Shown here piece after piece: positions 54,364 to 63,878 of a stretch of 64,000 nt of DNA. Source of the DNA: Tupaia tana (taxonomy: Eukaryota > Chordata > Mammalia > Scandentia > Tupaiidae); assembly GCA_026018925.1 (NCBI GenBank), contig JAKSZU010000008.1:5384415-5448414 (forward strand). The letters are read 5' to 3'. The notes below the pieces were generated by a model. That model was given only the letters and a program-made list of their open reading frames with translations. It was not told the origin of the DNA and ran no database searches. Within the stretch, counting starts at the first letter, position 1. The number at the start of each line of letters is the position of its first letter. The position numbers and the translations under genes were made by a program.

Positions 54364-55341
54364 AAAGACAATCACCATCAAATATTTATAAAGATAAATA
54401 CCTGATAAAGTAATTCTCAAGCTCATCTCAAGCAGATCAAATGACAGACTAAGTCAGTCATTTTATACACAGTTTGCAAACTCTTTAAGAAATTGGAAAC
54501 CAATCCAAAACATAAAATACACAAGAATTTCTTCCTGTTAGGGAAAAATCTATTGACACAGGAGGTGGCAAATGTCAGGGTCTAAATTTAATCTGCCTGG
54601 AGGGACAGCTGGAAGGAACTTAAACATCCTGATCAGAACCTGGAAGTACATGATTGGCATTGCTTAGTGGGAGAATAAGCTAATATGTTAAAAAGAACAA
54701 AGTAGCAAGTTACAGTCACAAAATAGAAAAAGAAAGAGAAGAAAAAGAAATCACCATTGAAGGATTGCTTGTTTTGAGCACAATAATTGCCTCTCCTTAA
54801 AACATTTATTTGAAATACTTGCTTGGACTTTAAGAGAAGAAACTGTAACCTGCAATCCTATCACTTCTTCATAACCAGACTCACTAAGCAGCCATTCAAA
54901 GATGCAAAGGTCTTTGAGTCTGCTGCTGTCTTTGAGGCCTTCCCGAAATAATGAGCAAATTAGGATTTCCTTGTGCCGTGCTAGGAATCAGGTCTTTTAG
55001 GGTCAATTGTCTGTCATAAATCAATACCTTTGAAAATCCAACCAAAAAAATGTAATTTTAAAACCTAATTTTATTTTCATGCTAAAAATGTGCTAATCCC
55101 CACCACCAACTGACCTGAGTTGATGAGGAGACAGTAACAAGGATCTGATCGGAGGTGGTGCCCAGAGCAGACACAGGTACTTCCCTTGCACCGGCTCCCG
55201 GGGCCTGTGTCTCCCCCTGCCTGCCCCCCCAGACAAGCTTACATCAACGTGCTGCAGCCAGTGCCTCTTTGTTCTCTCTGACGTGGAATCTGAAATCTAC
55301 AGCTCGGTGACAACAGATGCTATCCACCTCACTCCATAATT
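54364..55341. other. Unrecognised stretch
   Basis: Unique-looking, AT-rich, no exon or repeat recognised. Confidence 0.35.
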
Positions 55342-55522
55342 GTTTTAAAGAATTATTCACTTAATTTTATTTATTATTATGATTTTGTTTTTAATTTGTG
55401 CTGGCCAGAGAGAGACACACGGAGAGAGAGAAAGTGAGATAGCAAGCCACCGGGTCCAGGACGCGAATCGCAGTGGGTCGCATGGGAGGCCAGTGCCCCG
55501 ACCACCACACCAGCTGCCGGCC
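55342..55522 (-). repeat. SINE-B
   Basis: AT-rich tail, 'gtgctggccagagagagaca', 'aagccaccgggtccagga', and a head ending 'ccacaccagctgccggcc'. Confidence 0.75.
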
Positions 55523-55628
55523 TCCTCACTCCACTTTCCAGTCTCTTGTTGAACAGTCAGGATCCTCTGATGGTGACGACCAACACTATGCTAAGTGTCA
55601 ACGTGGCTGGCTGACAGCGGCTCCTGTT

Positions 55629-55840
55629 CTTTACTTTTTCATTTGTTATTTTTTAAATTCATTTACTTCTGAGAGTGACAGAGCACTGCCAATGGGGTCT
55701 TCATGACCTGACCCACTCCAGCTGCAGCTGGCTCAGACTGAGGGTACACGTGCGGATGGCGTGTTCAGGGAGCCCCCAGGACACGACACCAAGACCCCCT
55801 GTCTGGGTCCAGCTGCGTTACTGCTGCACTGTCTGGCCCC
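55629..55840 (-). repeat. SINE-C
   Basis: T-rich tail 'ttttttaaattcatttactt', 'ctgagagtgacagagcactg', 'cagctgcagctggctcagac', and a head ending 'ctgcactgtctggcccc'. Same plan as 6945-7150. Confidence 0.55.
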
Positions 55841-55917
55841 ATTTTACTTTCTCGAAACTGCAACTCTGTCATGCTTGCTGGACAACAAATATATTCTGTC
55901 TTCAAAAACGCCTAACA

Positions 55918-56184
55918 AGGGACCAACAGATGGCCTCATGGTTGTGTCACTGGACTCTCAGCACTGGTCGACCGCAGTTCAAGTCCCAGACCCAGCTGCT
56001 TAAAACTCATGCCAGATGCGTGTGCGTGTGTCCCCAAAATCCTGAGAGGAGAATGGAGGAGAAGGGACTGTGACATGGCCATTCCCCCCCGGGGGGTGAT
56101 TTCTTGCTTTCTGTCTCTCTGTCCATCCAGCAAGTACACGTGCACTGTAGCAAAGTATCTCTCTCTAGGGAAAAAAAAAAAAAA
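55918..56184 (+). repeat. SINE-A
   Basis: 'agggaccaacagatggcctc', 'ggtcgaccgcagttcaagtc', core, 'gcactgtagcaaagtatctc', A-tail. Confidence 0.85.
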
Positions 56185-56271
56185 GTAACAAACCTTCAAG
56201 CCTATTGTCCTCAGCTTTTGCTCAATAGCATCTGACAAGGGCAGATTCAGGAATATGGCAAGCATTCAAAA

Positions 56272-56344
56272 TATTTGGTTGTTTGAAAAGTCATGACATA
56301 TATTTTCTATGAAAAATGCTTCGTGACTTCTCCAACAACCCAAT
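56272..56344. mobile_element. Small palindromic MITE-like element
   Basis: The ends 'ttggttgtttgaaaagtcat' and 'gtgacttctccaacaaccca' form an inverted repeat. Second copy of the design at 10414-10484. Confidence 0.5.
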
Positions 56345-56518
56345 AGATCTACAAAAATGTAAGTAGACCCTCTTTTCAAAAGGCAATCAATTCATCATGT
56401 GAATCAAAGAGGCAATTGCTATTTTGACAATCACTGTAAACACTAAAATTAGTAACCTAATAAAAGATCAATACAACATATATAAGCCAATCAGTTTGCA
56501 TAAGAACCAGAGGTGCTG

Positions 56519-56802
56519 GGAACCAGCAGTTAGCGTAATGGCTATGTTGCTGGACTCCCACGTGGTCGACCGCGGTTCGTGTTTCGGACCCGGTGGCTTA
56601 CAACTCACGCCGGGCGCGTGTGTGTACGTGCCCAAGATCCCGAGAGGAGAATGGAGGAGAAGGGATTGCGGCGTGACCATCCCCCCTGGGGGGTGATTTC
56701 TCGCTTTCTGTCTCTATGTCTCTCTCTGTCTGTCTGGCGAGCGCACGCGCCCTATAGCGAAAAAAAAAAAAAAAAAAACCTCTCCAAAAAAAAAAAAAAA
56801 AA
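56519..56802 (+). repeat. SINE-A, young, 17-bp target duplication
   Basis: CpG-rich: 'ggtcgaccgcggttcgtgtt', 'gcgagcgcacgcgccctata'. Two A-runs flank 'cctctcc'. 'aagaaccagaggtgctg' is repeated at 56502-56518 and 56803-56819. Confidence 0.95.
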
Positions 56803-56922
56803 AAGAACCAGAGGTGCTGTTATTTCGTCAGAGTTAAGCAGTGAGCAATGTCGGGAACAAGCACAAAGCGTCACGCCCCGCCTGGGCCAACAGGAGCAAC
56901 TTTGGGCTTTCCTCTCACCTTG

Positions 56923-57166
56923 GGGCCCGCAGGTTGTCCAGTGGTTAAGGCCTTGGTTTTCCACATGGTTGACTGGAGTTCAAATATCAGTCCTGGTGGC
57001 TCGAAAATCACGCTGGGTGCTTGTGGGTGCGTGCCCAAAAACCTGAGAGGAGAATGGAGAAGGGATTGCAGCATGACCATCTCCCCTAGGGGGTGATTTC
57101 TCACTTTCTTCTCTCTTGTTCTGTCTCTCTCTGGCAGGTGCATGTGTCATATGGCAAAAACCTAAA
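56923..57166 (+). repeat. SINE-A, older
   Basis: 'ggggcccgcaggttgtccag', 'ggctcgaaaatcacgctggg', 'gagaggagaatggagaaggg', 'gtcatatggcaaaaacctaa'. Confidence 0.8.
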
Positions 57167-57168
57167 CA

Positions 57169-57201
<33 letters not shown>
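57167..57201 (+). repeat. (AG)n microsatellite
   Basis: About 15 AG units at the SINE tail. Confidence 0.9.
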
Positions 57202-57203
<2 letters not shown>

Positions 57204-57315
57204 CCTGTCACTGAGTCTGTTTTCTTCTAACAGAGATTAGCAAATTTACAAAAGCATGTTTAGTAAGCTCTTCAATATCAACAGAACATATATATTTGCT
57301 TGAATAGATGCAATA

Positions 57316-57550
57316 GTTTTTCTTTTTAATTTCCAGAAGGGACATGCCCTCACCAGAGAATGAGAGAGGAGAGAAAGGACCCCTGGATGGGGTGTGTCCA
57401 TGCCACGATCCCGTCTGTGTTTCTCCATCATGCCGCGGTTTCCGGCACGCACGCACATGTGCCCCGCGTGGATTTCAAGCTGCCAGGGTCAGTATTTGAA
57501 CTGTGGTTGGCCTTCGGGCTCTGGCTCCCTTAGCAGCTAGGCTGCCCGTG
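57316..57550 (-). repeat. SINE-A-like, old
   Basis: 'agaagggacatgccctcacc', 'gaatgagagaggagagaaag', 'gcacgcacgcacatgtgccc', 'atttcaagctgccagggtca'. The head is diverged. Confidence 0.6.
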
Positions 57551-58036
57551 TACCTAATTCTTATCACTACAAACCATACACATTCATGTAAAAATACTAA
57601 TCTTAAAGTCTGTGTAAAATTGTAAGCCAACTGTATAATTAGAAGTTTTAACGGACTAAATTTCTTCAAGATTTTGGTTCTGCAAAAATTCAAGTACTAA
57701 CGGGTTAACCGTAGTTACCAAGTAAAAGGGATAGATTTCAGAGAGGGTCTTAAAAGATAAAATTAAGACACTCAGAAAAATGTACAAGTCATATTTAATA
57801 AGACATCAATTCTTTTAACTATTTATATATAATGATCTAATCTAATAATTTTTAAAAATCTCAAGCTGTCTCCATCAGTCAATTACTTTCAGGTAGTCAA
57901 TGAATATACATACACTGAGTGCCAATTATGCACTAGAAATATCCCATACATTACATTATATTCAATATTACATTACACTTACATTACAATGGGGGAGACA
58001 TGTTAACTAAACAAAAATTACGATAAAAAATAAAAT
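57551..58036. other. AT-rich stretch without a recognised feature
   Basis: Nothing recognised apart from short AT-rich runs. Confidence 0.35.
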
Positions 58037-58288
58037 GGGAACCAGCAGATGGCATAATGATTACATCACCATACTTCCATATAGTCAATCTCGGTTAGAT
58101 TCACAGACCTGGTGGTTTAAACTCACGCCAGGCGCATGTGCGTGCGTGCCCAAGATCCCGAGAGGAGAATGGAGGAGAAGGGATTGCGGCGTGGCCATCC
58201 CCCCGGGGGGTGATTTCTCGCTGTCTGTCTCTCTCTGTCTCTCTGGACAAGCACACATGCCCTATAGCAAAAATCTCTCTCTTAAAGA
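58037..58288 (+). repeat. SINE-A
   Basis: 'gggaaccagcagatggcata', a diverged box B, 'gaggagaatggaggagaagg', 'gccctatagcaaaaatctct'. Confidence 0.85.
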
Positions 58289-58309
58289 TTTTTTTTAAAA
58301 AAGTAAAAG

Positions 58310-58767
58310 CAGTTATCCATGCGGAGACCTGTACAGGAACGCTCACAGGAGCACTCCTCACAGTAGCCCAAAGGTGGGACTACCCACAATGCCCACGGTC
58401 AGCTAGGTGAGCAGAGTGGGTCAGTACAGGGCGGAGCAGGCAAGTCCTGAGAGAGGAGTGCAGGCTGACACGAGCTACAGTCTGGGCGAACCTCAAGACA
58501 CCCAGAATAGAAGAAACCAGATGCAAAAGTCCCTAGACATTAATCCCTTTACAAAAAATATTCAGAATAGGTAAGTCCACAGTGACAGACAGCAGATTGG
58601 TGGTTGCCGAGGGCTGGGGGTGGAAGGCACGATGGAATATGGAGTAGCTCTTAGGGTTGTGTCTGGGGAAGAAGAGACATTTGGAAACTACAGAGGAGGT
58701 GGTGGTTGCACAACTTTGTGAAGGGACTAAATGCCAGCAAATTGTTCATTGAAGATGATTGGGTTTG
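58310..58767 (+). repeat. Old L1 3' end, first part
   Basis: Same landmarks as at 12195-12648: 'cacagtagcccaaaggtggg', 'ttggtggttgccgagggctg', 'tggtggttgcacaactttgt'. It continues at 59031-59085 after the SINE. Confidence 0.65.
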
Positions 58768-59030
58768 GGGGCTAGTAGGTGGAGTAGTGGTTATGTGCTA
58801 GACTCCCACATGCCCGACCACAGTTTGAGTCCCAGACCCGGCAGCTTGAAAATCACACCAGGTGCACATGTGTGCATGCCCAAAATCCCAGGAAGAAAAT
58901 GAAAGAAAGGGGATTGCAGCACGGCTATCCCCCCAGGAGATGATTTCTCACTTTCACTCTCTCTGGCTCTGTCTTGCTCGGAAAATGGGCATGCACTAAA
59001 GCAAAAGAAAACCTTAAAGATAAGTAAATA
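58768..59030 (+). repeat. SINE-A inserted in an L1 3' end
   Basis: 'ggggctagtaggtggagtag', 'cagtttgagtcccagacccg', 'gggcatgcactaaagcaaaa', AAATA tail. 'atgattgg' occurs on both sides. Confidence 0.8.
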
Positions 59031-59085
59031 AATAAAATGATTGGCTCTATGTTATGTGAATTTCACCTCAAAAAAATAAAACTGG
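59031..59085 (+). repeat. Old L1 3' end, second part
   Basis: 'atgttatgtgaatttcacct' followed by an A-run and 'aataaaactg' completes the L1 tail. Confidence 0.6.
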
Positions 59086-59189
59086 ATTGACTGTAACGCA
59101 GAGGGGAATGCATAAATTCAAAGGAAAGGGTGCTATTTTGTGTAGACTGGACAAAGAATTACTGACATGAAGGCATCTGAGTAGCACCT

Positions 59190-59330
59190 CGGTCTGTACA
59201 TTTACATTTCATTTGCTCAGTTTCTGATAGACACCCAGGTGGCTTCTGTACCTGGGCTGTCGTGAGTGACACTGCCATGAACACGGGCTGTCGCTATCTC
59301 TTCATTCCTAAGAGTACTGTATTGTCAATG
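59190..59330 (-). repeat. Old L1 fragment, antisense
   Basis: 'ctgatagacacccaggtggc' and 'gtgacactgccatgaacacg' resemble the antisense of the L1 3' ORF2 region. Short and diverged. Confidence 0.45.
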
Positions 59331-59767
59331 TGACTTCATTACAGAGAGCGAAATAGGGACAGAGTGAAGAAACTGAGAGCAATATTTAACATCTGATAAC
59401 GAGCATAGGTCAAAAACGATGGCAACGTCTTCAAATAAACCTTGTGGTCATGATGCACTAACTGAAAATGTTCTTTACCTCGATTCTTTCTCCCGCCCTC
59501 TGGTTATCCACGAACATGTTTGCCATGTAAACACTAATGTAAACACTAGAAAAATAGACACGAGACCTTTTAACTCAGCTGTACTCTCCCGATCTGATTT
59601 CCTTTTGTAGGATAATGAGGAAGAGAAATTCATTAGGAAGGGACCCGCCAGAGACAGACAGGACACCCTCTGTCTGTCACCATACTCCAAACACTGTGTT
59701 GAGTGGTCTGGTCTTGTTGATTATGGAAATCACACTATGACAACCACATTTAAGGTTGGATTGGATC
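59331..59767. other. Unrecognised stretch
   Basis: Nothing recognised. Confidence 0.35.
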
Positions 59768-60030
59768 AGGAGCAGCAGGTTGCATAGTGGTTAAGGTGCT
59801 GGACTCCCAAGTAGCCAACTGTAGTTCGAATCCTGGACCTGGCAACTTGAAACTCATACCAGCTCCGCCATGTGCATGCGCGGCCAGAATCCCAAAAGGA
59901 GGATGGCGCAGGAGGAATTGAGGCATGGCCGTTTCCCCCTGGTGATTTCTTGCTTTCTGTTTCTCTGTCTCTCAGCAAGCATACGGTCCTAATAGCAAAA
60001 GTCTCTCTCAATAACAATAAAAAAAAAGAT
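59768..60030 (+). repeat. SINE-A
   Basis: 'ggagcagcaggttgcatagt', 'tagttcgaatcctggacctg', 'ccaaaaggaggatggcgcag', 'taatagcaaaagtctctctc'. A short (GATCA)n lies at its right flank. Confidence 0.85.
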
Positions 60031-60043
60031 CAGATCAGATCAG

Positions 60044-60383
60044 TAGGCAGAATAATTACTTCACATTGGTGAAGTCAAGTACAATTTATGTTGCAATGCC
60101 AAATTGTGGAGATAAACTAGGCTGTTTGCCACTGATGCTGAGGCTAATCGCCGAGCAGAGAAAGCAGAGCAGCGCGTGGGTGCTGTAACTCTGTGAGAAC
60201 AAGACAACACCACCTCACTCTCATCAGAAGTGTGCCACAGATCACTCACCAGCCTGTCACACATCACTGTCTTCTCAAAACAAGACTTACAAAGGAACAC
60301 GGTGACGTCACATCCTGTGGCTGCCTGAAGGCTGCCGGGAAAACATGTCACTTCTAAAGAACATGATCATGGACACAAAAAAA
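60044..60383. other. Unrecognised stretch
   Basis: Unique-looking. An open frame on the minus strand (60061-60351) has no domain pattern and no splice signals that convince me. Confidence 0.35.
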
Positions 60384-60395
60384 AACAGAAGGAAC

Positions 60396-60492
60396 TGGGG
60401 AATCAGCAGTTAGTGTAATGGCTATGTCACTGACTCCCACGTAGTCGACCGCGGTTCGCGTCCCAGACCCGGTGGCTTAAAACTCACGCCGG

Positions 60493-60526
<34 letters not shown>

Positions 60527-60688
60527 CCAAGATCCCAAGAGGAGAATGGAGGAGAAGGGATTGCAGCGTGACTATCCTCTCTGGGGGGTGATTTCTCGCT
60601 TTCTGTCTCTATGTCTCTCTCTGTCTGTCTGGCAAGCACATGCGCCCTATAGTGAAAAAACCTCTCCAAAAAAATAAATAAATAAATA
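60396..60688 (+). repeat. SINE-A, young, with internal (TG)n and target duplication
   Basis: CpG-rich 'tagtcgaccgcggttcgcgt'. The GTGTG middle has grown to about 15 TG units. 'aacagaaggaac' is repeated at 60384-60395 and 60689-60700. Confidence 0.93.
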
Positions 60689-60700
60689 AACAGAAGGAAC

Positions 60701-61076
60701 GACAAGGACAGAATTAGAATGAATCAGTATTAACTTCATAAGATGACTAAATACAATGTCAACATACAAATATTACTTGCATTTTATATGCAAGCAAGAA
60801 ACAATTAGAGAATTGTTTTTTAACATTAATCAGCCAAGCAAACCCTTTTACTTCATTACAGATTTCTTTCTTGTTCACTTTTTGTTTTAATTTTTGAGGT
60901 CTTTTTATTATTTTTTGAAATGTTATATTTAATCACTGAACCTCTTTACGGCATACAAAAATGTCTTTCCCAACATGAATACAGCACATAGCAGTCAAGT
61001 CAAAGATATTACTATAAACATTATCATCAACAGATAGCTTTTTTTCTTTTTTTTTTGTCTGTTAATGTTTATCTTT
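60701..61076. other. AT-rich stretch without a recognised feature
   Basis: Nothing recognised; T-rich runs near 61040. Confidence 0.35.
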
Positions 61077-61165
61077 GGGGCCAGCAAGTGGCATGGTAGT
61101 TAAAGGTGCTGGACTCCCATATGGCCGACCACGGTTCAAGTCTCGGACCTGGTGGCTTGCTTTCT
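61077..61165 (+). repeat. SINE-B, 5' part, interrupted by a retroviral element
   Basis: 'ggggccagcaagtggcatgg' to 'ggtggcttgctttct', then the LTR. It resumes at 63564 with 'ctttctcacttcctct' and ends at about 63660. Confidence 0.9.
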
Positions 61166-61478
61166 TGTCGGCGTTACAGACGACCCTGAGACGGTCTTCT
61201 CTTCAGCACTTTATTTCCCCAGGTTATCTTTCAGAAGTTCCTCTCTTCCCCGCTTCCTCCCAGGGCCTTTTAAAGGGCCCTTAGCCAATCAGCGCATTGT
61301 CCACGTGTATGGAAGCCAATCCTCAAATGAGGATTGGTCGCATGTCGTGTTCCCGTGCTCTCCACGCTCTCCGCCATTCCACTTCCTCAAAGTTGTTCAC
61401 CCTCTGGGCAGACTTCGGGCTTCCGCTGGCGCCATCTTAGGGGCGCGCTCGAGAGGCGATGGGCGGGGGCGCGCCACA
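61166..61478 (-). repeat. 3' LTR of the class II-like element
   Basis: 313 bp. On the minus strand: GC-box-rich U3 start, inverted CCAAT ('ccaatcagcg' on plus), TATA-like 'cctttaaaaggccc', AATAAA near 61206-61211, short U5. Confidence 0.9.
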
Positions 61479-61497
61479 GTTCCCCCTTTTTGTTTTT
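61479..61497 (-). promoter_or_regulatory. Polypurine tract
   Basis: On the minus strand 'aaaaacaaaaagggggaac' abuts the LTR start TGTGGC. Confidence 0.8.
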
Positions 61498-61708
61498 ACA
61501 AAGCAGGAGAGGGTAGAGGACACAACCCCCAGGAGAATAGGGACCATGTAAGACGCATGGCTCCATGCACTAGGGCATTGAGCCAGGCGGCCACCTGTCC
61601 GGCACCGATTTTTTGGGGATGGGAGATGGCGGTGCCAACCCATATGCAGCTGGTCATGCCCTCCTCGGGGCGGCCCTCTCAGGGGCCTCAAGTGCAGTAA
61701 CAATGCTG

Positions 61709-62690
61709 TCATCCTGCTGTTAAGGCTTGCCCAAGGCCGCGAGCTACATCAGGGCTGACGCGAGTGGAGTTGATGTTGACAATCTGGACACGTAGAGCTT
61801 CTGTGAGTTTGTCAAATTCTAAGGACCAGTTACCTGTAAGGTGGGAGGAAAGCTCTCGAGAAATATTAGCTGCAAGACTCATATTTTCATAGGGTACTCC
61901 AGTGACACACAGTGAGGGGGTATGCCACTCGCAGCCTAGCTGGGCAATGCGCCAAAGAATGTCAACCTGTTCTTGTAAAAGGTCAACCCTCTGATGAGCA
62001 TTTATATGGCTCTGGGAGCTTAGGGACTGTGCCACACTAGCGGATAGATTATTTAAGGTATCTGCTGTTTGAACTGTGGTATACATAGAAACAGCTGCAG
62101 TGGCTGCAGCCCCAGCTGCAAGAGCAACAGCCGTCACCACAGCCAGTGTATCGCCGAAGAGGGAGAGGTTAGAGGGGGCCTCCACTGGGACCGGGACAGC
62201 CGTGGGCAAGCGAACCAGGACAGCGCTTGTAAATTGAGTGGCATTCCAACACAGAGAGTAGAAGCAGGTGCCATTGTGACACTGAAGCTGGCCATTTTGC
62301 ACTGACCCATTGGTTACTAGAAAGAGAAAGGGAGGATGAACACATACGGGGGTAGGGCCAAAAGTGATGTTGTTAGTACCTGCATGGACAGAGGTGGAGC
62401 ACTCAAAGGGTTTGGTCTGATTCCAAGAAATGTGTGAGTGACCCACAGCCCCTCCAGTTAGCATAGACATTGGAGCAAGATCCGAACAGTTCCCGTTAAT
62501 ACCACAGAGTAACCACATGTGGAAAGGATTGCTCGAGACGGACTGGGTAGGATTCTGATAGGATCCTCTACAAAAGGGGGCCCAGCGTGGCTGTTTTGGG
62601 GGTAGGGTGTGATTTTGGGACTGACCAGCAGGCCATCAGCCCCTGATCCAGGTGCCATCGGTCAAATTTTGGTAACCTCGAGGTTTGACT
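61709..62690 (-). pseudogene. env: env remnant, betaretrovirus-type
   Basis: A 269-codon frame from Met at 62518 to the stop at 61709. The frame is open further up to an in-frame TGA near 62640, and similar Env-like sequence reaches about 62690. Seen: many N-glycosylation sites, 'FLFLVTNGSV', an Ala-rich hydrophobic fusion-peptide-like stretch (LAVVTAVALAAGAAATAAV), a heptad-like region, and a CxxxxxxxC loop 'CEWHTPSLC', the pattern of class II Envs (no CX6CC). The SU N-terminus and signal peptide are missing, and the membrane anchor is out of frame downstream (61500-61700). So it is a partial Env, not a full protein. Confidence 0.75.
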
Positions 62691-62754
62691 GCCCTCTAGT
62701 TTTTAAGAGCGCTTTAAGCACCTGGAAAAGGGGGTGAGAGGGTGAGTTACCCAT
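62665..62754 (-). pseudogene. gag: gag stub (N-terminal about 30 codons)
   Basis: From ATG at 62754: MGNSPSHPLFQVLKALLKT, a myristoylation start as in betaretroviral Gag, ending in a stop at about 62665. The next recognisable sequence is env, so an internal deletion fused the gag start region to mid-env. Confidence 0.65.
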
Positions 62755-62869
62755 GTTGGCTAGGACCAGCCTACCGCCAACAAACGGGCTAAAGAAACAA
62801 GAAAAAGGAAAAGAGGGAAAAGCGGAGAGGGACTTGCCTCTCTTACTGAGGTCTTGATCCACCTCTTTC

Positions 62870-63160
62870 CCGAGGTCTTCTACCCGCCTCTTTCCCGAGG
62901 TCTTCTACCCGCCTCTTTCCCGAGGTCTTTTACTTACCGCCTCTTTCCCGAGGTCTTCTACCCGCCTCTTTCCCGAGGTCTTTTACTTACCTCCTCTTTC
63001 CCGAGGTCTTCTACCCGCCTCTTTCCCGAGGTCTTTTACTTACCGCCTCTTTCCCGAGGTCTTCTACCCGCCTCTTTCCCGAGGTCTTTTACTTACCGCC
63101 TCTTTCCCGAGGTCTCATACCCGCCTCTTTCCCGAGGTCTTTTACTTACCGCCTCTTAAT
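62870..63160 (-). repeat. 53-bp leader repeats, five copies, each with a splice-donor consensus
   Basis: The plus-strand word 'cttttacttacc' occurs with its 'acttac' at 62932, 62985, 63038, 63091 and 63144, exactly 53 bp apart. On the minus strand each reads G/GTAAGT, the ideal donor. Shorter 'tttcccgaggtctt' sub-repeats (about 26 bp) make up each unit. It lies between primer site and gag, where the major splice donor is expected. Confidence 0.9.
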
Positions 63161-63228
63161 CCGAAGCTTTCCAGCCGGCTGCCCTGGAGTGGAAGAGTTC
63201 TGACCGCTCTTTTTCGAAAAAGGAAGGA

Positions 63229-63248
63229 GTTCCCCGTATGGGCCACCA
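63229..63248 (-). promoter_or_regulatory. Primer binding site, tRNA-Ile-like
   Basis: On the minus strand 'tggtggcccatacggggaac', next to the 5' LTR. It is close to the complement of the tRNA-Ile 3' end, with two or three mismatches. This is my reading from memory of tRNA-Ile. Confidence 0.6.
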
Positions 63249-63249
63249 C

Positions 63250-63563
63250 TGGTCGGCGTTACAGACGACCCTGAGACGGTCTTCTCTTCAGCACTTTATT
63301 TCCCCAGGTTATCTTTCAGAAGTTCCTCTCTTCCCCGCTTCCTCCCAGGGCCTTTTAAAGGGCCCTGAGCCAATCAGCGCATTGTCCACGTGTATGGAAG
63401 TCAATCCTCGAATGAGGATTGGTCGCATGTCGTGTTCCCGTGCTCTCCATGCTCTCCGCCGTTCCACTTCCTCAAAGTTGTTCACCCTCTGGGCAGACTT
63501 CGGGCTTCCGCTGGCGCCATCTTAGGGGCGCGCTCAAGAGGCTATGGGCGGGGGCGCACAACA
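63250..63563 (-). repeat. 5' LTR of the class II-like element
   Basis: 314 bp, same order of signals as the other LTR. Differences include 'ccctgagcc' for 'cccttagcc', 'ggaagtcaat' for 'ggaagccaat' and an altered end 'gcgcacaaca' for 'gcgcgccaca'. Confidence 0.9.
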
Positions 63564-63660
63564 CTTTCTCACTTCCTCTCTCTCTCTCTCTCTGTCTCTC
63601 TCTGATCAAACTGCAAAATAATAAAGATAATAATGATAAATAAAGTTAAAGTAAAATAAT
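63564..63660 (+). repeat. SINE-B, 3' part
   Basis: 'ctttctcacttcctct', a CT run, 'gatcaaactgcaaaataata' and an AATAATG tail. Continues the copy starting at 61077. Confidence 0.9.
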
Positions 63661-63698
63661 TTTTTAAAAAAATGTTTAAAAATAAATGTTTCTCTTTT

Positions 63699-63822
63699 AG
63701 GAGAATGGAGGACAAGGGATTGTGGCAATGGCCATGCCTTCCGGAGGCTGATTTCTCACTCTCTCTGTCTCAGTCTCTCTCTCTCCTGCAAGTGGACATG
63801 CCCTATAGCAGAAAGTTCTAAA
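63699..63822 (+). repeat. SINE-A 3' half
   Basis: From 'aggagaatggaggacaaggg' through the CT run to 'gccctatagcagaaagttct'. Confidence 0.8.
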
Positions 63823-63878
63823 TTAAAAAAAAGTTTCTCTTTTAACAGACAAATATTTATCATATTTAATACACAGGC

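Larger units (their letters stand above)
61166..63563 (-). mobile_element. Non-autonomous class II-like ERV: LTR, leader, gag stub, env, LTR
   Basis: Two 313/314-bp LTRs in direct orientation, flanked by the 6-bp duplication 'ctttct'. A 6-bp duplication and the Env type (below) point to class II (betaretrovirus-like). The interior is only 1.77 kb: primer site, repeat-rich leader, about 30 codons of gag, then env. All of pro and pol and most of gag are missing. The LTRs differ at roughly nine places, about 3 percent, so it is older than the provirus at 14715. It would need proteins from a relative to move. Confidence 0.88.

Noticed and set aside
60061-60351. 96-codon minus-strand frame
   Set aside because: No domain pattern and no supporting splice or promoter evidence.
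62870-63160. CRISPR-like array
   Set aside because: The 53-bp units are contiguous repeats with no unique spacers, and the DNA is mammalian.
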